Assembly: GCA_036897485.1 (NCBI GenBank)
Contig: JAYMTF010001710.1
Location: 1-21,742 of the forward strand
Direction: 5' to 3'
DNA length: 21,742 nt
Origin: Pelargonium nanum
Taxonomy: Eukaryota > Streptophyta > Magnoliopsida > Geraniales > Geraniaceae
The position numbers and the translations under genes were made by a program. Below the pieces are notes generated by a model. The model did no database searches. It was not told where the DNA came from and was given only the letters and a program-made list of their open reading frames with translations. The stretch's first letter is position 1, and every line of letters starts with the position of its first letter. Positions 8,678 to 18,700 of the stretch are shown piece after piece.

Positions 8678-8769
8678 GTATAAACATCAGAGAGATTCCC
8701 ATTAGACAAAAGTCAACATTCTCCGTGGGAGTGCTGATGTCCCTGTCTATTTTATCATCATCTGCATAC
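8678..8769 (-). ncRNA. C/D-box snoRNA, 25S rRNA guide, copy 1
   Basis: Minus strand: C box ATGATGA (8761-8755), D box CTGA (8690-8687) and a terminal stem GTAT/ATAC (8769-8766 with 8681-8678). It shares both antisense elements with the 8523-8614 RNA: TGGGAATCTC before the D box, and TAGACAGGGACA before a D'-like ATCAGC. The second pairs with TGTCCCTGTCTA of 25S, one base longer than in the other copy. The centre (CACTCCCACGGAG) is entirely different and its C' box is degenerate. The pattern is a tandem duplication in which only boxes and guides are constrained. It lies second from the promoter. Confidence 0.88.
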
Positions 8770-8847
8770 ACCTCATACACCAATTAACCTAAATTTTCTA
8801 GGAAACCAAACAGAAAGTTTTGAAACAGAGAAAAATCAATTGGATCA

Positions 8848-8915
8848 ATGCCTCAGTTTTAGGTTTGTTTCATAGAGAAATATCTCAAAGTATATTTAAA
8901 AACCATCATAGGCAT
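8848..8915 (-). ncRNA. snoR77Y: C/D-box snoRNA, snoR77Y-like (18S rRNA guide)
   Basis: Minus strand: C box TATGATGG (8910-8903), D box CTGA (8856-8853), closed by a five-base stem ATGCC/GGCAT (8915-8911 with 8852-8848). The segment directly after the C box, TTAAATATAC (8899-8890), is complementary to GTATATTTAA of 18S rRNA and is followed by TTTGA as a weak D' box. The D'+5 rule points to a U in GTAT, matching the site of yeast snR77 and its plant counterpart snoR77Y. The sequence before the D box (AAACCTAAAA) has no target I can name. At 68 nt it is short but normal. It is the first RNA of the cluster, about 170 nt after the inferred start. Confidence 0.75.
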
Positions 8916-9097
8916 GAATTGTATCATTAATTAGGAGGCAAAAATCACCGAATCGAAAGCAAATCAAGCAAAGGAAGGAGTAAAAATCAAAACTTTATAC
9001 CACAAATGGAGGCGGAGCACAAACAAAAACACAGCTTTAGATCTTGGTCAATAACCAGGGAGGCGATTTTAGTCGTTAGAGGTGGTGATGGATTGAG

Positions 9098-9121
9098 TTA
9101 GGGTTTATCAGTGAATATATA
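9098..9121 (-). promoter_or_regulatory. snoRNA cluster promoter: TATA box and telo-box
   Basis: On the minus strand CTATATATTC (9121-9112) is a TATA box. Directly downstream, AAACCCTAA (9106-9098) is an exact telo-box, an element of plant ribosomal-protein and snoRNA gene promoters. Transcription by RNA polymerase II is inferred to start at about 9085-9095. No TGGGCY site II element was seen nearby. Confidence 0.7.
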
Positions 9122-9330
9122 GAGCAAAAGGCGCGACAATTAGGGCACATTCTAGAACCTTGCGAATTGATAGCATCGCTGCCGTTGATGGAAAATATTC
9201 TAATTACATTTGTGCCCCTGTAGTTTTATTTTGTAAAGGAAAGAGAACCAAAATAACCTTAAATTTTTTTAAAACTCAAAATAGTCTTTGTTTCAACCCA
9301 ATTTGGGTCATGAACTTTTTTTAACCCAAA

Positions 9331-9889
9331 TTAGTGCTTGTTTGGGAACACTTCTCATAAGCTAGAAGTTGCTTCAAAGCAACTTCTAAAAGTCAACATT
9401 GTTTGGTAACAAAAGTAAAGAGAAGTGATTTTTGTGTCATATTTATAAAATATTGCAATATATGAAATGTAAAAAGTACATAACTAATAAAATCAAACAT
9501 ATACATAAATTTGTAATACTTACATATATATATTATTAATGAAAAAATTATAGCAAAGAAATACTTTGGTTTAGTGGTTAAACCTATTACATAAGTTTGA
9601 GTTCAAGGTTTCAAAACTTATTGTATGCATCTACATTTTTATTTAAATTTCATTTATAGAAAAAAAGAAATATTCAACAGAAACGAAAAAGATATATTTA
9701 AATTTCATTTTCTACAAATAATAAAAAATCATTCATCAAAATTACAGAAACGAAAAAAATTACGGATATCAGACTTTAACTAAGATGAGTGGAGGGTAAA
9801 CTTGGAAAAAAAAACTATAAATTACAGAATCAGACTTTATGAGAGCTTCATTGGTAGCTGGTGGAGAAGTGTTACCAAACAAGACCTTA
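9331..9889. mobile_element. Tourist/PIF-Harbinger-like MITE, 553 bp
   Basis: The ends are inverted repeats: GTGCTTGTTTGGGAACACTT on the left (9334), and GGTCTTGTTTGGTAACACTT when the right end at 9886 is reverse-complemented. Both are flanked by TTA (9331-9333 and 9887-9889), the target duplication of PIF/Harbinger elements. The interior is AT-rich with no coding sequence. It interrupts the left arm of the 9230-11320 element, so it is younger. Confidence 0.75.
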
Positions 9890-10359
9890 ATCCTTAAACT
9901 TTTATATATTGACTTGATTTGGTTCATAAACTTTTGATATTAGCTCTAAGGGTGAGAACCATTTTGGGCCAATATTTAAAAGTTCATGGTCCAAATTGGG
10001 TCGAAATAAAGTTCAAAATAGTCTATGTGTTATCCAAGCCGTTTCAGTTTAGTTTTTGAACTTCAAAGTGTTTAAATTTAGTACAAAGTATAAGTTAGTG
10101 GTTGAAATAAGCTCAAAATATGTGGAAAAGCGTTTCGAATTAGTCCATTTCGTTAAATGTATTGACGAAATCTGTCAAATGCGCTGATGTGAATTTTTTT
10201 TAAAATATTTTTTTCCTAAATGGTGATGATGTACGTGCTGATGTGGCATATACAAAATAATAAAATTAAAAACGTATTTTAAGTTATATTATTTGACTAT
10301 ATAGTCATTGTATGATTGGATTTTATATTATTTGACTATATAATAATGCAATTTTACGA

Positions 10360-10850
10360 TTTTACCCTTTGAACTTTTCATTTCATTCATTTGAGCCATC
10401 GCTTTCACAACTGCTTCAGAACCATATCTGGCTGGAGCCACTAGCGATGAAGCTCGACGTTCATCTACAGCGATGAACCTCGGTCCAACAACAAAAACAA
10501 CAACAGTACCAAATCTGGTTGGAGCCAGCGTCGGAGATGTGGGCGTGAGTGAGACCACTCACCTCGCCTTCGTTGAAACTCGTCGTCCTCCAGTTGCTAT
10601 TGGGGTCGGTGAAATCGTTTGCGTAGAAGGGGTTGGTGAAATCGTTGGCGCTGATAATGGAGAATCTCACGGTGTTTGAGGGATAAGAGAATGAGAAGGG
10701 AGAACAGCAGTGTTCGAGGGCGCGGTCAAAGGAGATAGAACGGCAGTGGTGGACGGAGGGGGTCCCGTCTTGCGGCGGCGGCGTGTTTGAGACTGAAGAA
10801 GGACATGGTGGGAATTTTGCCAATTGTTAATGGGCTAAATTGTATTTTTG
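10360..10850. other. GC-richer core of the inverted-repeat element, possible captured gene fragment
   Basis: Open frames exist on both strands. The longest is minus 10823-10461, reading SSVSNTPPPQDGTPSVHH and ISFDRALEHC. Base composition stands out from the AT-rich arms. Direct repeats such as GGTGAAATCGTT (two copies near 10607-10645) and TCTGG(C/T)TGGAGCCA (10426 and 10516) suggest internal duplication. I recognise no protein family, so I do not call a gene. Confidence 0.35.
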
Positions 10851-11329
10851 GGCCCACTTTGATGAGTTGGCACACACATCATTGCCATGTAGGAAAAAAA
10901 TAACAAAAAATATAAATACAAAATCCACATTAGCGCACTTGACGAATTCTGTCAATACATTTATCAGAATTAACTAATTTCAAATGTTTTTCGACATATA
11001 TTGGACTAATTTTAACCATTTACTTATACTTTGGACTAAATCGAAATACTTTAAAGTTTAGGGACTAAACTGAAACTTTCAAGATAGTATAGAGACTATT
11101 TTGAATCTTATTCCAATTAGGTCTAAACACGAAAGTTCAAAGATCATTTTGGGTCAATATTTGAGTTTAATGACCAAATTGGGTCTAAACACGAAATTTC
11201 AATGACTATTTTGGGTCAAAAAAAGTTCATAGATCAAATTGGGTCGAAACACGGAAGTTCAGGGACTATTTTGAGTTTTTAAAAAATTAGAGACCAAATT
11301 GGATCTTTTACCTTTCATCAACCATGTAT

Positions 11330-11829
11330 AATTGCACAAAATAAGGGGGCATACTTGTTTGGAAGAAATTCAAATTGATCTTGTATGATGTTAACCTTGA
11401 AATGGTTCTTTAACTTTCGTATTTAAATCAAAATGAGTTTATGTCTGCGGCGTTCACTATCTTTATCATTAAAAATATTGACGTGACAAAAAAATATTTA
11501 ATAAATCAATTAGTTTTGACTTGACAATCGTTTGCCAATATATACGAAGTTAGAATTTTGAGGTAACTTCATGCGACTACCTTTTTTTCTTATTAAAGTT
11601 ACTCATATTATTATTTATAAATTAAACATTGCAAATTTGAAATCTCGTTAAAATTAAGTCTGTAAGTCTACATATCCTCTAAATATGACACAAATTTCGA
11701 TAATCTAACTAAAACATAAGTCATATAATTTACAGATCTATTGACAAAACAAAAATCCAAAAATCTTGTGATATGCCTGTTTTTCTTGGTCAACGCGGAA
11801 CACTAAAATATTTGTTGTCGTCTTGTCCA
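11330..11829. other. AT-rich intergenic stretch, nothing recognised
   Basis: No open frame of note, no RNA motifs and no paired inverted ends. Confidence 0.5.
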
Positions 11830-12600
11830 GGTGTTAAGAAATTTTTTTAAATGTTTGATTTTCTTCAAGTCTTATGTTCTCATCTCCAAGTCAATTCCAA
11901 TGTCAAGGTATCCGGGCATACTTGTTTCGAATCTGCGACCTGCACAGGAACACCACGTCAAAAAAGGGGTACCCGGGGTGTTTCCGGGATGCCGTCTTAG
12001 GTGTGAGAATAAGTTATCAGTCGGAATACACAAATCTTCAAAGAGTGTTTCTACAGAGATAAAGGTAAAGAGAAAAAGTAATATGCAGTTACGACTATGA
12101 GGAATCCCATCTCTTACTTAGAGAGGAGTATTTATACATTTATCAAATTGTCGCCACATGTTGACGTGTGATTGGTCGTTTAATGGAATGTGATCCACTT
12201 TGAAGCCCACTTGAGGCTTGGGCTTCTTGCCCCCCAGGCGCGTTGCTCGTGCACATCAGACATGTTCGAGGGCCCCCGTATGGCTCATGTGTGTTGGGGT
12301 GTTCGTTGGAGCCTTTTGGGAGCCTTTACCACGCGACGTAGTGTCCTAAGGTCCCGAAAACGTATTGAGGGTTTTGCTGGATGTTTGGCGTGTTTCATGG
12401 TGGAGGAGAGCGAGGTAGGACCCCTACTCGTACTCGTACTTGGACTGGTGTGTGAACTCATGCACGGACCGGTGCGCAGACCCGTGGGCGGACCCGAGCG
12501 CGAACCTATACGCGGATCAGTCCCCGTGTCCATTCCAAATAACTTAAGTGAAGCTGGCGTGTTTCGTAGCTTGGACTTGAAGTTTCTTTAGGTGCACCGC
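11830..12600. mobile_element. Retroelement-like (LTR-type) sequence
   Basis: The block GGGGTACCCGGGGTGTTTCC followed by GGGATGCCGTCTTAGGTGTG (11968-12006), with a preceding CTGCACAGGAACACC, resembles a phrase common in plant LTRs. A TATA-like TATTTATACA is at 12129. The GC-rich 133-codon frame at 12190-12591 has no recognisable domain and contains a 12-bp tandem repeat. Boundaries and class are not resolved. Confidence 0.35.
12457..12528 (+). repeat. 12-bp degenerate tandem repeat, about six units
   Basis: Successive units at 12457, 12469, 12481, 12493, 12505 and 12517 follow the pattern CCnGTGCGCGGA (for example CCGGTGCGCAGA, CCCGTGGGCGGA, CCCGAGCGCGAA, CCTATACGCGGA). In the plus frame they would encode GPVR-RPVG-GPER-EPIR. 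The period is clear; coding is doubtful. Confidence 0.7.
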
Positions 12601-13267
12601 GTGCGGGAGTCGGGAGAGGCTGTCAGTTCTCGCACGGCTCTTATAGTTAATGTCATTGAATATTATTGACATCACTCTAGCCGTAGTGATGTTCACAAAA
12701 ATTGTAAGCACTATTTTCCTACCAAGAAATTGCAAAAGAAGTTTGGCCAAGAGAATTTCGAGAAAGAAACCAGCTAGGGGTTCACTTCTTTGTTTATTAT
12801 TCGGCAAGCCATTGAATTGAATTCACAATGCAAGCTTGGAAGCTGCAATCTCAGGTTTCGAAGAACCAATTCAATTGGCAATAATAAATACTGATCAGTA
12901 CATTTAAAATAGAAAAAAATGAAACAATAAATGAGAATGAGGTGTTGTTGGTTCTTCAAATACTGAAGCAATCTGTATAAAAGACATACATCACCCATGT
13001 GCTGCACCTGCTGCTCCTGCCAATCTATCTCTCTCATTTGAACTTTAATTTGTTTACAATAATATTCATAAATGGAGTCAAAATCAAAATTGTCATTTCA
13101 CACTGTTGCATGCACACAAGTCACAATAGATGGCTCCTCAAATCTGAATTTGATCGGTTTGGGTACAAATTTAGTGATATCACCGTTCACCGTTGAGTGA
13201 ATAAGTCCAACACTCACTACCAACTTTCAACAAGATCAAAAACTTACGTGCAACTTTCAACTTAATT
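12601..13267. other. Intergenic stretch, no gene supported
   Basis: Open frames on both strands are short, lack recognisable domains and lie between repeat remnants. No tRNA or snoRNA motif was found. Confidence 0.5.
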
Positions 13268-13430
13268 ATGAGTGGGTTATCCGTCGGTTTGCAAGTTTTT
13301 TCCGACCCAAACCGTTCATTACGGGTTGAAATTTTGCAACCCATAAACCGCCCATGTTATGTAATTTAAACGGTTTGTGATATTTCAGTTTACAGACAGT
13401 TTGACGGGTTACTAGTTATAAACCACTCAT
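13268..13430. mobile_element. Small MITE-like inverted repeat
   Basis: ATGAGTGGGTTAT at 13268-13280 faces ATAAACCACTCAT at 13418-13430. Between them lie repeated ACCCATAAACCGCC and CGGTTT phrases. AATT occurs close to both outer edges but a true target duplication is not certain. Confidence 0.5.
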
Positions 13431-14098
13431 GAATTGTAATTTCTAAGTATTTTTTCCCAAAAAGTTTTTTTTTTGTTCAATTTTATCAATTGCTCCTATT
13501 CGTATTACCATCAACCTTTTAATTTGAAATACAAATAGTTGATTTGCATGTGCAATTACCATACATATAGATAATCAATCTCGTTTTTCTACCTTTTAAG
13601 TATAGATACGAAAGGAACGACCCGTTGACGAATAAGAATAGAGTAGTAGCCTATCAAATATTGAATGAACTATGCTCTTGTTCCTTTTCTTGGAATAAAT
13701 AGACAATAAGATCATTAAGTCAGTTAGGGTCTGAGAAGTTAGAGACGTTATATGTGTCTCCCATAGAGTAGAGCTAACAATTTAGACTCGAACTTGTGGG
13801 TACTTGACACCCGAAACTTATTCGTTGACAAAAGTTTTTTGTGTTCCTCCCCCGCAGAAGCCTAGCTAAATGAATCTGGATGGTTCCTAGCCTATTCCAG
13901 GCACCACCAACACATTGAGACACAATTGCAAGGGTAGCACGTGTGGTCTCAAGAAAAGTGGTGAGTTCCATGAGAATCAAAACCGGGTAGCACCTGGCGT
14001 TTTAAGGTCCCCACAGTCCACAGCTCATGAATTAACTATTTGTCTTTTAGTAACTCTGTGAAACTGTGCACAAGTGAACACTTTTGCTCCCCAAGCTC
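13431..14098. other. Upstream region of the expansin gene, no gene seen
   Basis: No supported gene. The 68-codon minus frame at 13774-13980 has no recognisable domain. The last few hundred bases are presumably expansin promoter. Confidence 0.5.
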
Positions 14099-14107
14099 CT
14101 ATATATT
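14099..14107 (+). promoter_or_regulatory. TATA box of the expansin gene
   Basis: CTATATATT lies 72-80 bp before the ATG, leaving room for a start at about 14130 and a 5' leader of roughly 50 nt. Confidence 0.7.
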
Positions 14108-14178
14108 AACACCCCCAGGCCCCAACAAGTCACAAGTCATAACCCAGAAACCTGAAACCTGTAAAAAAATAATTGAAA

Positions 14179-15452
14179 ATGACTATACTTGGTGTTGGGT
14201 TGCTCATTATACTCTGCTTGGGCTCACCTGTTTATGCTTCCGATGGAACCTGGTCTCATGCTCATGCCACTTTCTATGGAGGTGGTGATGCTTCCGCCAC
14301 AATGGGTACGTAACTGACCGCTAATAAATCATGGCTGAGATTCTTTTTTCTCTCTTGTTGACATTTCGTCCAACATGTTGCAGGCGGAGCTTGTGGGTAT
14401 GGAAACCTGATCAGCCAAGGATACGGAACCAACACGGCGGCTCTGAGCACCGCTCTGTTCAACAATGGGTTGAGCTGCGGAGCTTGCTTTGAGATAAAGT
14501 GCGTGGACGACCCACAATGGTGCATAGGTGGCTCAGTTGTGGTGACGGCCACAAACTTCTGCCCGCCAGACAATGCCGGCGGCTGCTGCAATCCCCCGAA
14601 GCACCACTTTGACCTCTCGCAGCCCGTCTTCCAGCAAATTGCCCATTATAAAGCCGGGATTGTACCGGTCGTTTACCGGAGGTATGTAACCAGTAGCGGA
14701 GCGAGGATGTAGAATTTGCATGAGTGGGCATATTAAAACAAAACCAAACATATATGTAAACGAATTTATGAAGTTTTAAAAAATGGCGCAAGCAACTAGT
14801 TGCTTATGGCTGACGATTTGCGTTGTGACGTGTGACACGTCACGATTTTAGTAATTTTTTGTTCAACATAAACTAGTTCGTGTTCACTGACTCAACTCGT
14901 TTTATAATTGGGTCTTGTTTGTGTCGAACTTGTTTAATTAAACTGGTCGTGTAACTCGTTTATTGTTAACCCACCAGTCTAACAATAAAAAATATAAATT
15001 CTCAAACATATCGTATAAAAATGACATATGCTAAACGTACAAGTCAAATATATAAGGTCATGGTAAGCCCATTTATATAAACGAGTTGTGTCGTGACAAT
15101 TCGTATAACTATGAACTCAATTATTTAAACGTGTTGTGTCAGGGTCGAGTGCCGGAAGACAGGAGGAATGAGGTTCACGGTGAATGGCCATTCATACTTC
15201 AACCTAGTACTGATCACCAACGTTGGGGGCGCCGGAGATGTGACTGCCGTTTGGATCAAAGGTCGGAAAACCGGGTGGGAAGCCATGTCCAGGAACTGGG
15301 GGCAGAATTGGCAAAGCAACGCCTACCTCAACGGGCAGAGCCTGTCGTTTAAGGTCACCACGAGCGATGGCCGGACCGTCGTGGCTAACGACGTCGTTCC
15401 TGCAGGCTGGGCCTTTGGGCAGACCTTCACTTCTCATCAACAGTTTACTTGA
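14179..15452 (+). CDS. EXPA: Alpha-expansin, complete, three coding exons
   Basis: Alpha-expansins are secreted wall proteins that loosen cellulose-xyloglucan contacts at acid pH without hydrolysis. Exons 14179-14305, 14384-14681 and 15143-15452 join in frame (GT-AG; phases 1 and 2) to 244 residues, close to the usual ~250. Residues 1-20 are a signal peptide ending VYA. The six-stranded barrel domain follows: [11 protein letters not shown] (29-39), GGACGYGNL (43-51), paired cysteines at 46, 74, 77, 82, 89, 102, 110 and 111, and the HFD motif at 117-119. The C-terminal cellulose-binding domain (about 152-244) has conserved Trp residues and ends [11 protein letters not shown]. The expected RVPCR is RVECR here (Pro to Glu at 144), a mild departure. 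It converges with the hydrolase gene. No frameshift or stop was seen. Confidence 0.96.
14682..15142. repeat. Expansin intron 2 with transposon-like remnants
   Basis: The 461-bp intron contains AGCGGAGCGAGGATGTAGAA and GCATGAGTGGGC near 14696-14729, a phrase resembling repeats scattered in plant genomes. It also has a near-palindrome GTGACGTGT/ACACGTCAC at 14825-14843. Later CGAGTTGTGTCG and AACGTGTTGTGTC phrases recur at 15081-15140. Intron 1 is only 78 bp. The insertion class cannot be named. Confidence 0.3.
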
Positions 15453-15557
15453 ATTTTATTATCTATTTAATTACTGAATGCTAGTGTTAGAGGTCGATTA
15501 TACATGAGAACTGATGAGAAAAAGGGCTTGTTTTAAAATTGCCTGTCACTCATCATC

Positions 15558-15563
15558 AATAAA
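15558..15563 (+). terminator. Polyadenylation signal of the expansin gene
   Basis: AATAAA lies 105 bp after the TGA. The following 230 bp to the hydrolase stop are AT-rich and must hold both 3' UTRs of the convergent pair. Confidence 0.6.
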
Positions 15564-15797
15564 ATACATGGATACGAATCTTTCTTTTCAACACTGCATT
15601 TTATTTATACTGGTAACGAATCTTTTCTCGTTAAATGTGATAAAATTAATTTAATTTAAAGAAGTATGAGAATAAATACAAAATAATTTTTCCTTGGTAA
15701 ACCTTCAAACCAATATCAAATAATCGAATAAATCTCTCTCAGAGGGATCAAATCTAATCTCTACAATATGTAAATATGTTTCAAATCAGCCAACATA

Positions 15798-18700
15798 TCA
15801 CAGTTTCAATGGTTTTGCAGTGTTAACAAATGTTGCGCTTTTATTGAAACCCTCCAGCAATAGAATCCGCACAGCTTCTACGCCATCGTGAAATGCAAAA
15901 TCCAACTGAAAACATATTCGCATCTCATTTCATAATTCAAATTTATTTGATATAAATACATTCTATTTCAACGTAGGGAGAAATGTTCACATACCTCTTC
16001 GCGTTCTTGTTTGCTGAAAGGGCGAAGAACATAGTTGGCAGGGTCCATTTTTCCTGGCGGTCGCCCAATGCCTAAACAGATTTTTTTCCCCACAAATTTA
16101 GTGAATATGGACATAAGTATGCATAGCACTTTGGTTGTACTCTTAACTCGCTATTGAAAACATACCTATTCTTAGACGAGGAAAATCATGACTTCCTTTG
16201 AAGCGTTCGATGATACTTCTCATCCTACAAGAGAAAGCATTGTATTCAAATAGAGGGCACTCTTTTGAAATTCAATGACTTCATCCATTAAACCAATGAT
16301 TTCTAGGGAACCATACGAGCCCACCACCAATTTAAACATTCTACCGCCAATATAATATTCAATGCGAACATGGAGTCTTAACACAGATAAACAGATACAT
16401 CATCACCTGTATGAAATACGGCTTTTTGCCGGGAGTGGTATGATGTAAGAGTGAAACCCCTAATTCTACTACCAATATTTAAGCAACCAAGACTTTTTAC
16501 GAAATTATTTGCCCCATACCCAACTATGTACTTCTTTGCCAATATAAGTTATGCAATCTCATACCAGAACCTGGAATGCTAACCCAATCATTCATCATAT
16601 TGGGAGAGATTGACACATTACCTTCCACCTAAAAGACTCAGTTGAGGGTGATAATAACGTTAATGGTATGCAAAATGCCACCCAAAACTGATCTTAAGAG
16701 CTGATAGTTGATTTGTATCTTCTCATTAGATGCTGAACTAATTATTTGCCTAAGATTCACAAACAGAAGATGGAGATATACAGTATTACAGAAATTACCC
16801 GTTCTGCCCTCCGTGTCCACCTTTTGGCAATAGTCGCAATTTTGCAAAAGGCAAATCCATATCATCAAAAATCTAGAAAGACAATCATGAGTTTGAGCAT
16901 AGAAGAGTAAAGTAACACTTCAGTCAACATGAGAAAAAGATGCATATTTTACCACGAGTACTTGCTTCAAAGGAATCTTGTAATATGAAACAATAGCCCC
17001 GACCTTCAAATATGATCAAATATCAAAACATGGAAAATAACCTAAAGAGACATCAGCTTGCTAGATGTAAGATTTTTTCGTATGAGCTCACTTACAGACT
17101 CGCCGCTCGCATTCATGAATGTTTGTGGTTTGGCAAGCATGACTGGAACATTTCCAATAAGACCTGGGAACATGAAAACTAAAGCAATTAAGGCTATAAA
17201 TTGCAAGGGTACAGTAGGAAATAACAAGATTCTGATTCAAAATCACCCTTCATTTCTGGGACCCTGCATAATTGGCAAGGGTGAATAGTTCATGACAACT
17301 ATGTCTTAAATATAGATTAAGTTATAGAAAACATGACACCAGGAATAAAATTCAAAAAGTGTGATAGTCAGAAGAGGAAGTGTAGAAAAAGGAATGAAGT
17401 GCGTAACAGTTCAACTAATATAACAATAATTATAGTCCCCCTCTCCAAGTGTTTTTTAAACCGGACTGGCCAGTTCAACTGGGACCCGATGAGACCAACA
17501 GTCCGATTGTTGCGTGAACCAGGCTAAAGGTCATACTCGGTTAGACCCGGTCAAACCGGCAAAAATCAGTGATCTGTTGACTGGGTTGACCAGCTAAATA
17601 AAAATTCTGCTATTGAGCCTATTTTAGAAAACCCATAATCTTATTGAAATCCAAACTCATGCTATCTAAGTTTATTTGAGCCCAAATCTATATGTTATAA
17701 TTACCAATCCAAGCCCATAGTTTAAAACCAAGCCCAAAGTTTTAAAAATGTTAACGAAAAAAAATAAATAAATAAAAACTATGTGTTGCCTACCTCTCTT
17801 CTTCACTTCTTTGTTTCAAACACAGCAGGTTCATTTCACTTTTTGCCGGTGGTGGGCTGCTGATTTAATTTTGAGAAGAGCAGTGGGCTGATGTGGTTGG
17901 GAATAGCGGCATACTACTGCAGCGAGCACAGGAGCACAGGCACCAGGTTGCTGTGATTCCGGCATTGTAGCTGCTGGGTTTCAGGCACGGAATAACAGCT
18001 GCCAGTTCTGGCATTTCAGTGGCTGCTTTCTATATTGATACTCTGATTTGGCTGAGAGGATTTAGGTTTTGAGATTTATTATCATCTTACAGCTTTAAAT
18101 TGATTTCTATCTCTCCAAAGTTCATATGAAAGAACCTAACATATTTATATTTAGGTATAACTAACCCGGGCAGGCCGGTGACCACATGACCGGTTCGCTG
18201 TCCGGGTCGGTTTTTAAAACATTGCTTTCCCCCATAATGAGTGTCCACTTTCCCATTTTTGTAAAAATTAAGGATAAGTTAGTTAGGATTAGTATTTCTC
18301 CTTTGTACCCCTTGTGTTATTGTTGTAACAAACTCAACAATATCTAACTAATTTATCGTAGGGATATTGTTGGCACTTCATGCATAACTAATCAAGAAAG
18401 ACAAGTGGCCACACATTTTTGGGGATTTTTTTTATAGATAAAGTGGACATTCATTTTGGGACGGAGGGGTATATAATAATGGGGTCAGAGTTAATAAACT
18501 ACTTTCCAGGTCAGCCTACTAAAATTTTGTTGAAAAAAACGCTAAAGATTAAAGCACCATACTATGTACCCAATTATTCAACAGAGTTTGGTAATCAGAA
18601 AGATGATCTATTCAATAAATTTAGCAGAAGATTTTAAAACGATGCAGCAGAAGCACATGGAAGAAGCTTTGGCAAATAGTGGCATCATGCATCAAGGGAT

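Larger units (their letters stand above)
9230..11320. mobile_element. Large inverted-repeat (long-TIR) element with GC-richer core
   Basis: The two sides are inverted copies. Left AACTCAAAATAGTC (9275) matches right GACTATTTTGAGTT (11266). Left phrases ACCCAATTTGGGTC and TTCAGTTTAGTTTTTGAACTT mirror right GACCAAATTGGGTC and AAGTTTAGGGACTAAACTGAA. Left GTATTGACGAAATCTGTCAA mirrors right TTGACGAATTCTGTCAATAC near 10937-10957. Arms are about 0.45-0.5 kb once the 9334-9886 MITE is removed from the left one. The core (about 10360-10850) is much richer in GC and may be captured gene sequence. No transposase is seen. Long-TIR Mutator-like (Pack-MULE-type) is the best guess; no clear target duplication was found. 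Confidence 0.6.

Noticed and set aside
12190-12591. 133-codon plus frame
   Set aside because: GC-rich, with a tandem repeat and no recognisable domain; most likely retroelement debris.
14274-14791. Minus-strand frames opposite expansin exon 2
   Set aside because: Shadows of the expansin coding sequence.
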